Of a stretch of DNA of 64,000 nucleotides, positions 30,590 through 37,347 are shown in pieces (position 1 is the first letter of the stretch; the number at the start of each line of letters is the position of its first letter). Source of the DNA: a virus. The stretch lies in the IMG/VR virus record IMGVR_UViG_3300015189_000003, positions 1 through 64,000 of that record, one strand, 5' to 3'. Under the pieces are notes generated by a model. It was not told the origin of the DNA. It saw only the letters and a program-made list of their open reading frames with translations, and searched no databases. The translations under genes and the position numbers were made by a program.

Positions 30590-31110
30590 TTGCGGTACAC
30601 CCTGGCCACGTTCGCCAGGACCAACAACTCGGGGACCTACGTCCCAATCCCAAGCATTTGCCGGGTCGTTCCCGCTTTCGCGTCGTGCCATTGACCCGGC
30701 CTCATCAGGCACACTTTTAGTTATCTACTTCACTTCGCACCTCCCGCCGACTCGGGTCCAATGCTTGGCGTCGTGCGTGACTACCACTTGCGACCAGTTT
30801 CCCAGCCGCTTCAAGGACTCACCGGCTCGCCCCCTTTGCTATTCGGCGACCTTCGCACGTCTGTTCCGGTTCGTCTTGGGAATCGCTACTCCCAGTCTTC
30901 AAAATGGTCAGCCGAAACTTTCGCCCCGGCTGACCCGTCTCAATTTCCCAAACACTGAATGACGTCGATTGGCTGTATCACTCCCGGCTCGAACGTCTCA
31001 CCGGCCAATTCCGCTGGTAACAGGCAGCGGCCTCATGGCGGAGGTGTGTTTGCCGTGGGTTGCCCGCCACGGCGTCGGGGTTACTACTAATAACTACCCG
31101 GCTACAAGCC
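30590..31110 (-). ncRNA. Candidate large structured non-coding RNA
   Basis: About 520 nt (inside a 688-nt gene-free gap) with dense strong helices on the minus strand: CUCGGCU/AGCCGGG, GCCGUGG/CCACGGC, CGCUG/CAGCG, GGUCAGCCG/CGGCUGACC (9 bp), CCAAGCAUU/AAUGCUUGG (9 bp, about 110 nt apart), GCCGGGUC/GACCCGGC enclosing a CGC-GAAA-GCG hairpin, GGGAC/GUCCC and CCUGGC/GCCAGG. GAAA tetraloops read correctly only on this strand. No match to RNase P, tmRNA or group I/II intron cores that I know. GOLLD/ROOL-type phage RNAs are the nearest concept. A plus-strand 153-codon ORF here looks spurious. Confidence 0.55.
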
Positions 31111-31125
31111 GAGATGCTTAAAATC

Positions 31126-31371
31126 TCACGAATAATAAGTTGCCCACAGGTCGGCGAAGTGCTCGACGGTTTCAGCGAAGCACTCGTCGCAGCAGGTCAC
31201 CCAGTTTGATTCCTCGTTGACATAAGCCGTATTCATTCGACGCCTACAGACAGCGGTAACGCGGTGGCATCCAGGACACTCCGCCGTTTGCGCCGGCTCG
31301 CTAATGTCGAGCCCCGCCTGTACGGCACGAGCCGTCCTCGTGGCCAAAAAATGTTTTTCAATCGCGTCCAT
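31126..31371 (-). CDS. Small zinc-ribbon protein
   Basis: 81 residues. CPGCHRVTAVC and, after an N-x-x-Y-x-N-E linker, CCDECF give a four-Cys site common in small phage proteins. N- and C-terminal parts are helical. Possibly a host-interaction or nucleic-acid-binding factor; unknown. Confidence 0.62.
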   Translation of the reverse strand: MDAIEKHFLATRTARAVQAGLDISEPAQTAECPGCHRVTAVCRRRMNTAYVNEESNWVTCCDECFAETVEHFADLWATYYS

Positions 31372-31388
31372 AAAGTAGTACCCCTAAA

Positions 31389-31471
31389 GACTGCCGGCGG
31401 GAATCAAACCCGCCCTAACCGGTTTCGCGGACATCCTGCCGCTACTCCCGTCGATAAACCAATCAGCAGTC
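31389..31471 (-). ncRNA. tRNA-like element lacking a normal cloverleaf
   Basis: 83 nt on the minus strand. Ends pair as a 7-bp acceptor ACUGCUG/CGGCAGU and a perfect T-arm GCGGG-UUUGAUU-CCCGC precedes the 3' strand. The remainder folds as one long stem starting GGUUU/AAACC and containing GCGG/CCGC, not D- and anticodon arms, so no antic odon can be assigned. The 5' end overlaps the stop of the 31463-31645 ORF. Resembles the tRNA-like half of tmRNA in plan only. Confidence 0.45.
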
Positions 31472-31645
31472 GTCTTCCGGTTCCGCGTCTCGTGGCCCGA
31501 GCAGGCCCGCGGTCCCGAATGATTCTCTAAACGCCCCGAGGCGTTCCAAAATGTCGTGCAATGTTTTCATGTCCGGCGTGAGGATGGTGACGTCGTCGCC
31601 GATGCTGGCCGAGCAGTTGTCTTTTTCGATGACGATTTCGACCAT
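31463..31645 (-). CDS. Small hypothetical protein
   Basis: 60 residues from ATG 31645 (ACGAGG upstream). Compact mixed fold VEIVIEKDNCSASIGDDV followed by a helix and acidic tail. It overlaps the preceding ORF by 79 nt in another frame. Confidence 0.5.
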   Translation of the reverse strand: MVEIVIEKDNCSASIGDDVTILTPDMKTLHDILERLGAFRESFGTAGLLGPRDAEPEDDC

Positions 31646-31764
31646 CCTCGTGCCTCCAGTGCGTCGAGAGCTTCTTCCAGTGCTTGCTTGGACGGCGCGA
31701 CGAGCTTCGTCCCGTCCGGCCAAGTAAACGTCCATTCGTTGTTGGTGATTGTGAGGGTGGGCAT
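31567..31764 (-). CDS. Small hypothetical protein
   Basis: 65 residues starting MPTLTITNNEWTFTWPDGT, which looks like genuine coding sequence for the first ~40 codons. The last ~25 (Ser/Thr/Arg-rich) lie over the next ORF and resemble shadow sequence, so translation may be shared or a frameshift may join the two. I keep both ORFs. Confidence 0.45.
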   Translation of the reverse strand: MPTLTITNNEWTFTWPDGTKLVAPSKQALEEALDALEARGWSKSSSKKTTARPASATTSPSSRRT

Positions 31765-31766
31765 AG

Positions 31767-32069
31767 TTAGTCCTTTTCGGATTCCGCGATCCAGGCGGCC
31801 TTGTGAGCGTCTTTCATTTTTCGAAAGTCAACCCATTTTTTAATCACGTAACTTTCGTGGTATGGAAACATGTCATCCACCGGGTCTAGGCCGACAATTC
31901 TTGACCACTCCTCGATTATTTCAGCGACAAGTGCGGGGCGTGCTAGCCTAGTCGAGTTAATGATGTTGTCGCTGCCGGGCTTTTTTCCGGACGCGACCCA
32001 TCGCGAGTAAACCAGGCATATCGCCCGGCACAGATAAACCGGGTCAGCCTCCTCGTAGTAGTGCCCCAT
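31767..32069 (-). CDS. Hypothetical protein
   Basis: 100 residues from ATG 32069, overlapping the end of the C5 methyltransferase by 26 nt. Helical; contains YLCRAICLVYSRW and KKWVDFRKMKDAHKAAW. No family recognised. Confidence 0.55.
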   Translation of the reverse strand: MGHYYEEADPVYLCRAICLVYSRWVASGKKPGSDNIINSTRLARPALVAEIIEEWSRIVGLDPVDDMFPYHESYVIKKWVDFRKMKDAHKAAWIAESEKD

Positions 32070-32940
32070 TGGAAGAAACGAAGCTGATTCGCATTGCGAT
32101 CCACCGCATGACGTTGACGCAGAAGGCGTTTCCAATTGCGTGCTTCCGTTGGCTGTCTGACCATCCCTCGATTTTCGTGTACCCATCTGGAATTCCTTGT
32201 AATCGTTCCCACTCAGTTACAGTTAGTTTCCGACACATTCCTTTTCCGACGAAGCCGACCCCCTCGCCGCCCTGCTGGGAGCGGAGCGTTGGGACTTTTT
32301 CGATTCCGTACTTGGGTGTTTCGTCCCCCGTCCACCCAAAGAGAATCTCTCTATGGCTTTCAGGAGAAGATTGCCCTGGCCCGCATACTTCGCCAGCCTC
32401 GTTGTCAGCCTGGATATTTGATGTTCCGTCAAACAGAACGCTTGCTGGACGCTGCCAGCTTCGATAATGTCCGACAACAAAGAGACGCTTGCGTCTCTGG
32501 GGGACTCCGAAGTATTGAGCGTCCAGCACTCGCCACGAAAACCCATACCCGAGTTTTGCCAGCCCCCCGAGCAAGGAGCCAAAAGCCCGTCCGCCGTCGA
32601 TTCGCAAGACATTGGGGACGTTTTCCCACACGACCCAACTTGGACGAGTGTCGCCAATGATTTCGCAGAATCGTTGCGTAAGTTTTCCACGAGGGTCATC
32701 CATGCCTCTTCCAAGCCCCTGGACGCTAAACGACTGGCAGGGCGTTCCGCCGACAATAAGGTCAACTGCCGGGAAGTTTTTCGCGGTTGTGATGTCGCCG
32801 AGGTTTTTGACATTGGGATACTTTTCTTTCAGTAGCGCGCAACAGAACGGGTCTATTTCGGAAAACCAGCCAGCTTCCCAGTGTTCAGGAAAAGCTAAAG
32901 TAGCGGTTTCAATTCCGCTGCAAATGCTGCCGTATCTCAC
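32044..32940 (-). CDS. DNA cytosine-5 methyltransferase (Dcm-like)
   Basis: 298 residues from a GTG at 32940. Motif I SICSGIETATLAF, motif IV GGTPCQSFS with catalytic Cys, motif VI VVWENVPN, motif VIII PQRRKRLFVVGH, and motif X IGNAFCVNVMRWI. Complete and of normal minimal length. It is the first long gene downstream of the regulated promoter at 33079-33107. Probably protects phage DNA; target unknown. Confidence 0.9.
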   Translation of the reverse strand: MRYGSICSGIETATLAFPEHWEAGWFSEIDPFCCALLKEKYPNVKNLGDITTAKNFPAVDLIVGGTPCQSFSVQGLGRGMDDPRGKLTQRFCEIIGDTRPSWVVWENVPNVLRIDGGRAFGSLLGGLAKLGYGFSWRVLDAQYFGVPQRRKRLFVVGHYRSWQRPASVLFDGTSNIQADNEAGEVCGPGQSSPESHREILFGWTGDETPKYGIEKVPTLRSQQGGEGVGFVGKGMCRKLTVTEWERLQGIPDGYTKIEGWSDSQRKHAIGNAFCVNVMRWIAMRISFVSSNGALLRGG

Positions 32941-32949
32941 TGTGTTTTT

Positions 32950-33039
32950 TCATCCTTGAGTTGTCGAATCCGTTAGGGCGGATTCACGCAGACGCATGAT
33001 GCAGTCCGCAAAGAAGTCCGCTGTTGTTTTCTTCCACAA
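32950..33039 (-). CDS. Possible leader peptide ORF (TTG start)
   Basis: 29 codons (start TTG; TADFFADCIMRLRES...) ending 9 nt before the methyltransferase GTG, inside the leader from the operator-controlled promoter. Its last codons contain AAGGATG, which can serve as the ribosome-binding site of the methyltransferase. No strong site precedes the TTG. Could be a coupling peptide or chance. Confidence 0.3.
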   Translation of the reverse strand: MWKKTTADFFADCIMRLRESALTDSTTQG

Positions 33040-33078
33040 TCGTCCCGGTTCTAGTCGGTTCGTTTGTGTGATTTAGGA

Positions 33079-33107
33079 AAGGTATCCGATGTATCGGACA
33101 ATTACAA
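33079..33107 (-). promoter_or_regulatory. Promoter with operator palindrome ahead of the methyltransferase
   Basis: Minus-strand -35 TTGTAA (33102-33107), 17-bp spacer, -10 TACCTT (33079-33084). The spacer is filled by the palindrome TCCGATGTATCGGA (33085-33098). The flanking 12-mer ATCGGACAATTA (33093-33104) recurs at 33412-33423 in the promoter of the HTH gene upstream, suggesting one regulator for both. Confidence 0.6.
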
Positions 33108-33152
33108 GCGGGCTTTTGACGGAATTCCGAAAATAATTTTTAGACCGTGAAT

Positions 33153-33392
33153 TTACGCCATTTTATGCATTGGCGGACGCCCTGGATTGCGCCGTGTAGC
33201 CGCAAAAGTGTCCAGAGCCGATTGCGAAATCAAATAGACATCCCCGAGGATTCCGGCTGGAATAATCTCACGGTTGACGTAGCGCCGCACGGTGTCAGCC
33301 TTCATCCGCAGCTTTTTAGCGGCTTGCTCGCATGTATAGTAACCAGGAACACTGATTGCTTTTTTCGGGTCTTTTTTAGTTGCCACTGGCAT
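33153..33392 (-). CDS. Excisionase/MerR-type HTH protein
   Basis: 79 residues from ATG 33392. A winged-HTH of the excisionase group: GYYTCEQAAKKLRMKADTVRRYVNREIIPAGILGDVYLISQSALDTF. Basic, small, no effector domain. Next to an integrase remnant and two promoters sharing a 12-bp box, so it may be the recombination-directionality factor turned regulator. It probably binds its own promoter and that of the methyltransferase (inference). A start 17 codons earlier lies inside the promoter and is unlikely. Confidence 0.78.
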   Translation of the reverse strand: MPVATKKDPKKAISVPGYYTCEQAAKKLRMKADTVRRYVNREIIPAGILGDVYLISQSALDTFAATRRNPGRPPMHKMA

Positions 33393-33398
33393 GCCCCT

Positions 33399-33427
33399 AT
33401 AGTACACTTGCATCGGACAATTAGCAA
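33399..33427 (-). promoter_or_regulatory. Promoter of the HTH gene with repeated operator box
   Basis: -35 TTGCTA (33422-33427), 17-bp spacer, -10 TACTAT (33399-33404) on the minus strand. The spacer contains ATCGGACAATTA on the plus strand, identical to the box at 33093-33104. The start site would fall within a few bases of the ATG at 33392, so the mRNA would be nearly leaderless. Confidence 0.58.
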
Positions 33428-33430
33428 TAA

Positions 33431-33634
33431 GCGAAAGGCTCATTCGCCGGCTTGCCGTTCGACCGCAAAAGCATGTTCCACCGGATGAGGAAGTCGGTGG
33501 CGAGCCACTTCCAGGCGGCCGGCTGGAATGCCACGGCGTTACTCGGGCATCAGGATGCCAGGACGACGAGGGCTTACATCGACGAGCGTATTAGCCCGGC
33601 ACCCCAGGCGATTGACCGCCTGTTCCGCCCATAG
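33431..33634 (+). pseudogene. C-terminal fragment of a tyrosine recombinase (integrase)
   Basis: Plus-strand frame open from 33431 (after a TAA) to 33634; TTG at 33452 is the first start-like codon. FHRMRKS supplies the H-x-x-R box, LLGHQDARTTRAYID supplies the next His and the catalytic Tyr. The first Arg box and the whole N-terminal core are absent, and upstream sequence is the HTH promoter. So it is a remnant, a host gene fragment, or one half of an attachment-type junction. The style (HRMRKSVASHF) matches planctomycete and phage integrases. Confidence 0.72.
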
Positions 33635-33635
33635 C

Positions 33636-34013
33636 TCACTTCGCCCGCAGCTTTTGCCGTCTTTCGGGGGGATTGCCGAGCCGGTCGGCCAGCTCCACGT
33701 CATATTGCTCCCAGGACTCACGGTAGGACGCGCAGCGAATCCGCCTCAGTTGGATGCCATCCGTCCAAAAACACTCCCAATGGCCCCCGTGACGCACTGG
33801 CAGGCATTCCGGCGACTTCACCGACCGCCAGTCGATCAGCTCGTGATGGTCGGTTTTCCACCGGTAGAAGAGCAGCTGGTCGAGGACATGCCGGCCGTCG
33901 CCGTCAAAAAAGTGATTGACCTCGACGACATCGACCGACTCTTCGAGGACGATCCGGTCGTGATGCGACCCCATCGACAGGACCGCGACGAGGAAGGCGG
34001 CGGCAAGGGTCAT
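33636..34013 (-). CDS. Hypothetical exported protein
   Basis: 125 residues. Short hydrophobic N-terminus (LAAAFLVAVLSMG) resembling a signal peptide or anchor, then a charged domain with several His, Trp and Asp residues (FYRWKTDHHELIDW, HGGHWECFW). Overlaps the gene above by 4 nt. Convergent with the integrase fragment. Function unknown. Confidence 0.55.
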   Translation of the reverse strand: MTLAAAFLVAVLSMGSHHDRIVLEESVDVVEVNHFFDGDGRHVLDQLLFYRWKTDHHELIDWRSVKSPECLPVRHGGHWECFWTDGIQLRRIRCASYRESWEQYDVELADRLGNPPERRQKLRAK

Positions 34014-34360
34014 GGAGCGTCCCGCAGGAACGTAACGACGAGTTCATGGTCGTATTTCGGGTCGAGCTTATTCCAAAATACGCGACGGCCGCCGTCGCCT
34101 TCTTCTTCGTCGAGGACGAACGGAGGAAAGACCTCGACAAGTTCTTTTTTCCCGTCTGGCGTGACGCGATAGCCGCGGACCCACAGGACGTGCCAACTAG
34201 ACCGCAGGCGAAATTCCTGAATCGGCTGGACGTCCTGCTTGTAGACGTAAATCCCGACAGTCATTGCCGGAGGACCATGGGGGCGAAGAGCAACAAAGGC
34301 CAGCGCCGCACAGGCGAAAACCAAAAGCCAATACAGCGTCCAAATCGTCGCCTTAATCAC
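34010..34360 (-). CDS. Membrane-anchored hypothetical protein
   Basis: 116 residues. One N-terminal transmembrane helix (TLYWLLVFACAALAFVAL), then a mostly beta domain with an acidic loop (DEEEGDGG) and aromatic patches. Likely exposed outside the cytoplasm. Same overlapping operon as the secreted protease upstream. Confidence 0.55.
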   Translation of the reverse strand: MIKATIWTLYWLLVFACAALAFVALRPHGPPAMTVGIYVYKQDVQPIQEFRLRSSWHVLWVRGYRVTPDGKKELVEVFPPFVLDEEEGDGGRRVFWNKLDPKYDHELVVTFLRDAP

Positions 34361-34614
34361 ATCGGCCCCCTAAACTCCGTCGCCGTTAGCACAAACTCAG
34401 CCGGCGAGACAAACTCGTCTTTTAATCTGAAACGCGCGAGTTCATTTAGCGTTTCCCGGTCGAGCGTCACGCGCCCGCCGGCGTACTTGGCAATTACCCA
34501 GGCCGCGACGTGCTTGTACGTCCACGGCAAGAGGTGAATCTCAGCCGTTGGCTTTCCACCCGAGGGCGGGCCCCCGGGCGTGACTTCGAGCGTCTTTTCG
34601 TAGAGCGGGGTCAT
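34357..34614 (-). CDS. Hypothetical protein
   Basis: 85 residues from ATG 34614, overlapping the protease stop. PGGPPSGGKP linker near the N-terminus, then a helix pair. No family recognised. Confidence 0.5.
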   Translation of the reverse strand: MTPLYEKTLEVTPGGPPSGGKPTAEIHLLPWTYKHVAAWVIAKYAGGRVTLDRETLNELARFRLKDEFVSPAEFVLTATEFRGPM

Positions 34615-35441
34615 TTGGCCCCCTCCACTGTGATTTTTTCGAGGTCTTCCAGGCTTGGCATCGCGGCCTTCTCGTCGATCGCCCAAAGCAAATCATGTTT
34701 CGTGGCGAATTCCTTGAGCCGTCTGGCCGGAACGATCAGGTTGAACGTCTCGCCGGCCCCGCGGACGAGCATTCCGCAGTATTGGCCGGCTGTCGGACCT
34801 TCCGCGATGAAGACCCCGCCGCCCGAGCTCCCCGGAAATGCCGTGACAGTCGTTTGGTCGAACAGAATCGGCCGATTATTGAGCGTGATGACTCGCCCGA
34901 CTTGCGACAGGATGCCGGTCGTCATCGAGTTACTTCCGCCCTGACCGAGCAGCGAGCCGACATGAAAGAGCTTGACGCCGATTTCCGCCGGCGCGTCTTC
35001 GAGGGAAAAAACCGTGTTGGCTTTGACGAAATCCCGCTTGTAGAGCACGCACAACGCCAAATCTTCGCCGTTTTCGGCGTCGCTGTACTTGAGTATCCGG
35101 CCTTCCATCTTGACTTCGCCGACCTTCCGGCCGTTTTCCACGAGGTCTTTCGAGACAAACATCGGCTTAAATTCGACGACTTTTTTCGGCGAGCCGGCGA
35201 CGATAATGTCCCGTTCGGCCCGCAGGGAGTCGACGACATGCGCCGCCGTCCAAACGAAATTGACCTTGGCCGTTTCAGGGCCGGCAGTCTTGACCTTGGT
35301 TTCTCGGGTCACAATGACGCCGGAGCCGCTACCGTTGCCCGCGTGGACCGTGACGCTAATGTCCTGCAGATGTTGAGGGAGCGATTGAGCCCAGGCCACA
35401 GAGGGGGCCAAGAGAAGGGCAAGGAGGAGAAGGGGACGCAT
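34611..35441 (-). CDS. Secreted trypsin-like serine protease
   Basis: 276 residues from ATG 35441. A clear signal peptide (MRPLLLLALLLAPSVAWAQS, cleavage after AWA) and a chymotrypsin-fold core with all three catalytic residues: His in WTAAHVV, Asp in GEDLALCVL, Ser in FPGSSGGGVF. No PDZ or membrane domain is visible, so it is a Deg-like protease without PDZ. It would act in the periplasm or outside. A protein-rich cell envelope, as in planctomycetes, is a plausible target for exit; this is inference. Confidence 0.82.
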   Translation of the reverse strand: MRPLLLLALLLAPSVAWAQSLPQHLQDISVTVHAGNGSGSGVIVTRETKVKTAGPETAKVNFVWTAAHVVDSLRAERDIIVAGSPKKVVEFKPMFVSKDLVENGRKVGEVKMEGRILKYSDAENGEDLALCVLYKRDFVKANTVFSLEDAPAEIGVKLFHVGSLLGQGGSNSMTTGILSQVGRVITLNNRPILFDQTTVTAFPGSSGGGVFIAEGPTAGQYCGMLVRGAGETFNLIVPARRLKEFATKHDLLWAIDEKAAMPSLEDLEKITVEGAK

Positions 35442-35454
35442 GAGAACAATCCTT

Positions 35455-35835
35455 TCAAGAGGGGGGAACAGAATCGCCAATCTTTGGAGGCGGCAGAGTC
35501 TGCAGCGATGCCGGCAGGGTTCCTTCCGCGATCCAGTGTTCGGTTTGCAGCAGGCACATGAAATTCCAGACCGCCATCGCCAAATGGTCCTCGTCCCGCC
35601 TTCCGCCAAGGTGCTTCATCGCGTGACGCAACCCCGAGTCCATATACCGATGCGTCGGGATGCCTTTCTCCCAGTTCCTGTCCGCATATTTGCGCCCGCC
35701 CGCCTCGTAGATTTTCGCCAACCGTTCGAGGGCTTCGTAGGGAATCAGGTCAAATCGACCCTTTCCGGTTTCGGCATCCCGCACAGCGCCCGTGTCGAAT
35801 TCCGTCCGCGTCCCCGAGTCCTTGATTTCCGCCAT
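35455..35835 (-). CDS. dATP/dGTP diphosphohydrolase-like protein (PF18909 type)
   Basis: 126 residues. FDTGAVRDAETGKGRFDLIPYEALERLAKIYEAGGRKYADRNWEKG, HAMKHLGG and DEDHLAMAVWNF match the N-terminal dATP/dGTP diphosphohydrolase family of phages, an all-alpha MazG-like fold with Glu/Asp metal ligands. It would remove purine deoxynucleotides, shifting pools in infection. Phages with modified adenine carry relatives, but no PurZ-like gene is visible here. Pairs with the DUF4406 gene. Confidence 0.75.
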   Translation of the reverse strand: MAEIKDSGTRTEFDTGAVRDAETGKGRFDLIPYEALERLAKIYEAGGRKYADRNWEKGIPTHRYMDSGLRHAMKHLGGRRDEDHLAMAVWNFMCLLQTEHWIAEGTLPASLQTLPPPKIGDSVPPS

Positions 35836-36179
35836 TACTCCCCATCCTCCCCGTTAAAATGCTCGACCAAAGTTGCAATATCAGTGAAAACCGGAATGTT
35901 CCATTCTCGAGCGTGCTCGACCTCCACGTCGGCCCCCATCGAGGCCCCCGGCAGCCGCAAGACCGCCTCCGCGCACTCCACCCAAGGCAAGTCCGAGTCG
36001 AGCCATGTCCGATGAGGAATGTCCCAGCACCCCGGCAGCTTCATGCAAAGCATCGGGTTTAGGACCGCAAAGCCAGCGGCCAACAGAGCTTTGTGAGCGT
36101 CCGCGGCCTGATTGAAGTTGTGCTCCCGGTCCCCTTGGGTAATTGGGCCGGCCAGATAGACCCGAATTCGGTCACTCAT
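35835..36179 (-). CDS. DUF4406 / nucleoside 2-deoxyribosyltransferase-like protein
   Basis: 114 residues. RVYLAGPITQG, HNFNQAADAHKALLAAGFAVLNP, DSDLPWVECAEAVLRLPGASMGADVEVEHAREWNIPVF follow the DUF4406 pattern, a Rossmann-like relative of nucleoside deoxyribosyltransferases. Likely acts on nucleosides or nucleotides together with the pyrophosphatase it touches at 35835. Catalytic Glu probably in VEVEHA. Confidence 0.75.
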   Translation of the reverse strand: MSDRIRVYLAGPITQGDREHNFNQAADAHKALLAAGFAVLNPMLCMKLPGCWDIPHRTWLDSDLPWVECAEAVLRLPGASMGADVEVEHAREWNIPVFTDIATLVEHFNGEDGE

Positions 36180-36270
36180 TGGTGTCTCCCGCGTAGAGAA
36201 TCGCCAGCGCGCCGAGCGTGATGAACGCCGTCCCGGAGACGATATAGATAATTGCCAGTATCAGACTCAC
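36172..36270 (-). CDS. Tiny membrane protein (GTG start)
   Basis: 32 residues, almost all one transmembrane helix (LAIIYIVSGTAFITLGALAILYAG). GTG at 36270 overlaps the stop of the phosphoesterase; its stop overlaps the DUF4406 ATG. Function unknown. Confidence 0.5.
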   Translation of the reverse strand: MSLILAIIYIVSGTAFITLGALAILYAGDTNE

Positions 36271-36980
36271 GCCACTTTCCTCCTCTTCTTGCCTTCCACC
36301 TTGGCCGACGGCAGTAGCCACGGCTCGAAAAAAGCTCGCTTGCCATCGAGCACCACGCCGCAGCCGAGGACCGGCTTGGCGACGAACCGCTTGCCGTAGT
36401 CAAACGCCGCCTTGCTGGCGTCAATCCCGCAGCCGACCGAGAGGCCGAAGACGCGAAAATCGGAATTCGCCCACCAGGAAATCCCGGCTTGCGAATGGAA
36501 ATGACCGATTACGGTCGAGCGAAAGTTGTCCTTGCTTTGCGCTAAGGCGGCATGTTGACCACCGCGACCGGAGTCGCCGTGTGAATAGACCACGGTGTCG
36601 ACAATGAGCTTGGCGAACCGCGGATGCGTCCGCCACTTGATTTCCCAGAGGTCGGCATAGTCCTTGAGGACGCGAGTCGGCAGGCCGACGACGTTGGCTT
36701 GTCGTTCGGTCAGGGAATCGTGATTGCCAATCAGCCATTCAGCCCGCGGGAACGCCTTCGCGAGCGTTTGGACTTGGCGGTAGGCTTCCGAAAATTCGGC
36801 TTCGGCGTTAGCGAGAGAAGGATTCTTCTCGTGAAAAGAAATCGCGGCCCAGTCAACCAGGTCGCCGATGCAAACTATTTTGTTGCAGTCGTACAGGTCG
36901 CGGGTGCGGTTGAGGAAATCGACGTAGCCGCGCCGCATGACCGGGCAATGGACGTCGGAGATTACTAGCACGCGACTCAT
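36267..36980 (-). CDS. Calcineurin-like metallophosphoesterase
   Basis: 237 residues from ATG 36980. All motifs of the fold are present: SDVHCP (D-x-H), CIGDLVDW (GD), IGNHDS (GNHD), VVYSHGDS and VIGHFHSQ (GH-x-H). Hydrolyses phosphoesters with two metal ions; phage members act on DNA, RNA ends or nucleotides. The frame extends 23 codons further upstream towards a TTGACC promoter, but the SRVLVISDVH start fits the family. Confidence 0.88.
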   Translation of the reverse strand: MSRVLVISDVHCPVMRRGYVDFLNRTRDLYDCNKIVCIGDLVDWAAISFHEKNPSLANAEAEFSEAYRQVQTLAKAFPRAEWLIGNHDSLTERQANVVGLPTRVLKDYADLWEIKWRTHPRFAKLIVDTVVYSHGDSGRGGQHAALAQSKDNFRSTVIGHFHSQAGISWWANSDFRVFGLSVGCGIDASKAAFDYGKRFVAKPVLGCGVVLDGKRAFFEPWLLPSAKVEGKKRRKVA

Positions 36981-37055
36981 ACCTAGTATCCCAAGGGTCG
37001 GGGCATTCGTCGTTCGCAAAAGGGTCGACCAGGTCTTCCACGTTTGCACCCTTCG

Positions 37056-37085
37056 AGCATGACACTATTTCCGGGTCTGGGTCAA
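37056..37085 (-). promoter_or_regulatory. TTGACC promoter upstream of the phosphoesterase
   Basis: Minus-strand ATTTGACCCAGA with -35 TTGACC at 37080-37085. At the 18-bp spacing used elsewhere the -10 would be CATGCT (37056-37061), a poor hexamer. So the -35 half is well conserved and the -10 weak; it may need an activator. Confidence 0.5.
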
Positions 37086-37089
37086 ATCG

Positions 37090-37341
37090 TCATCCGTTGC
37101 ACTTAAAAGCGGACCGCAGGAGGTTCAATTCCTCCTTGCGCGCGGCTCGCTCCTCCTCCATCATTTCCTTGAATTGCTTGACCATTTCCCGCAAATTGGC
37201 TTCGTACTTGTCGCGCGTTCGCGGGCCGTCGTAGACGAGCAGGTAGACGGCAACGCCGGCGGCAAAGCCGAGTTGCGCCCAGCCTTGCCAGTCAATAGGA
37301 CCGGACGGGACGGCTTGAGCGAACAGCAAGAAGTCGAGCAT
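37090..37341 (-). CDS. Holin-like membrane protein with coiled-coil tail
   Basis: 83 residues. An N-terminal hydrophobic segment, a second possible helix (QLGFAAGVAVYLLVYDG), and a charged C-terminal coiled coil (MVKQFKEMMEEERAARKEELNLLRSAF). The layout is common for small holin-like proteins and it is next to a lipoprotein and a papain-like protease, so a lysis role is plausible but unproved. Confidence 0.55.
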   Translation of the reverse strand: MLDFLLFAQAVPSGPIDWQGWAQLGFAAGVAVYLLVYDGPRTRDKYEANLREMVKQFKEMMEEERAARKEELNLLRSAFKCNG

Positions 37342-37347
37342 GGTGGA

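Noticed and set aside
30501-30962. Plus-strand 153-codon ORF across the structured RNA region
   Set aside because: Ser/Pro/Arg-rich with no motif or ribosome-binding site; strong minus-strand helices explain the composition better.
30438-31125. RNase P RNA, tmRNA, group I or group II intron in the structured gap
   Set aside because: Looked for the GAGGAAAGUC core, the tmRNA ends, and P7/D5-type motifs on both strands; none found.
36853-37065. 71-codon ORF starting MSCSKGANVEDL upstream of the phosphoesterase
   Set aside because: After about 35 codons it is a shadow of the phosphoesterase start, and its own start lies in the weak promoter; kept only as a possible short leader reading.
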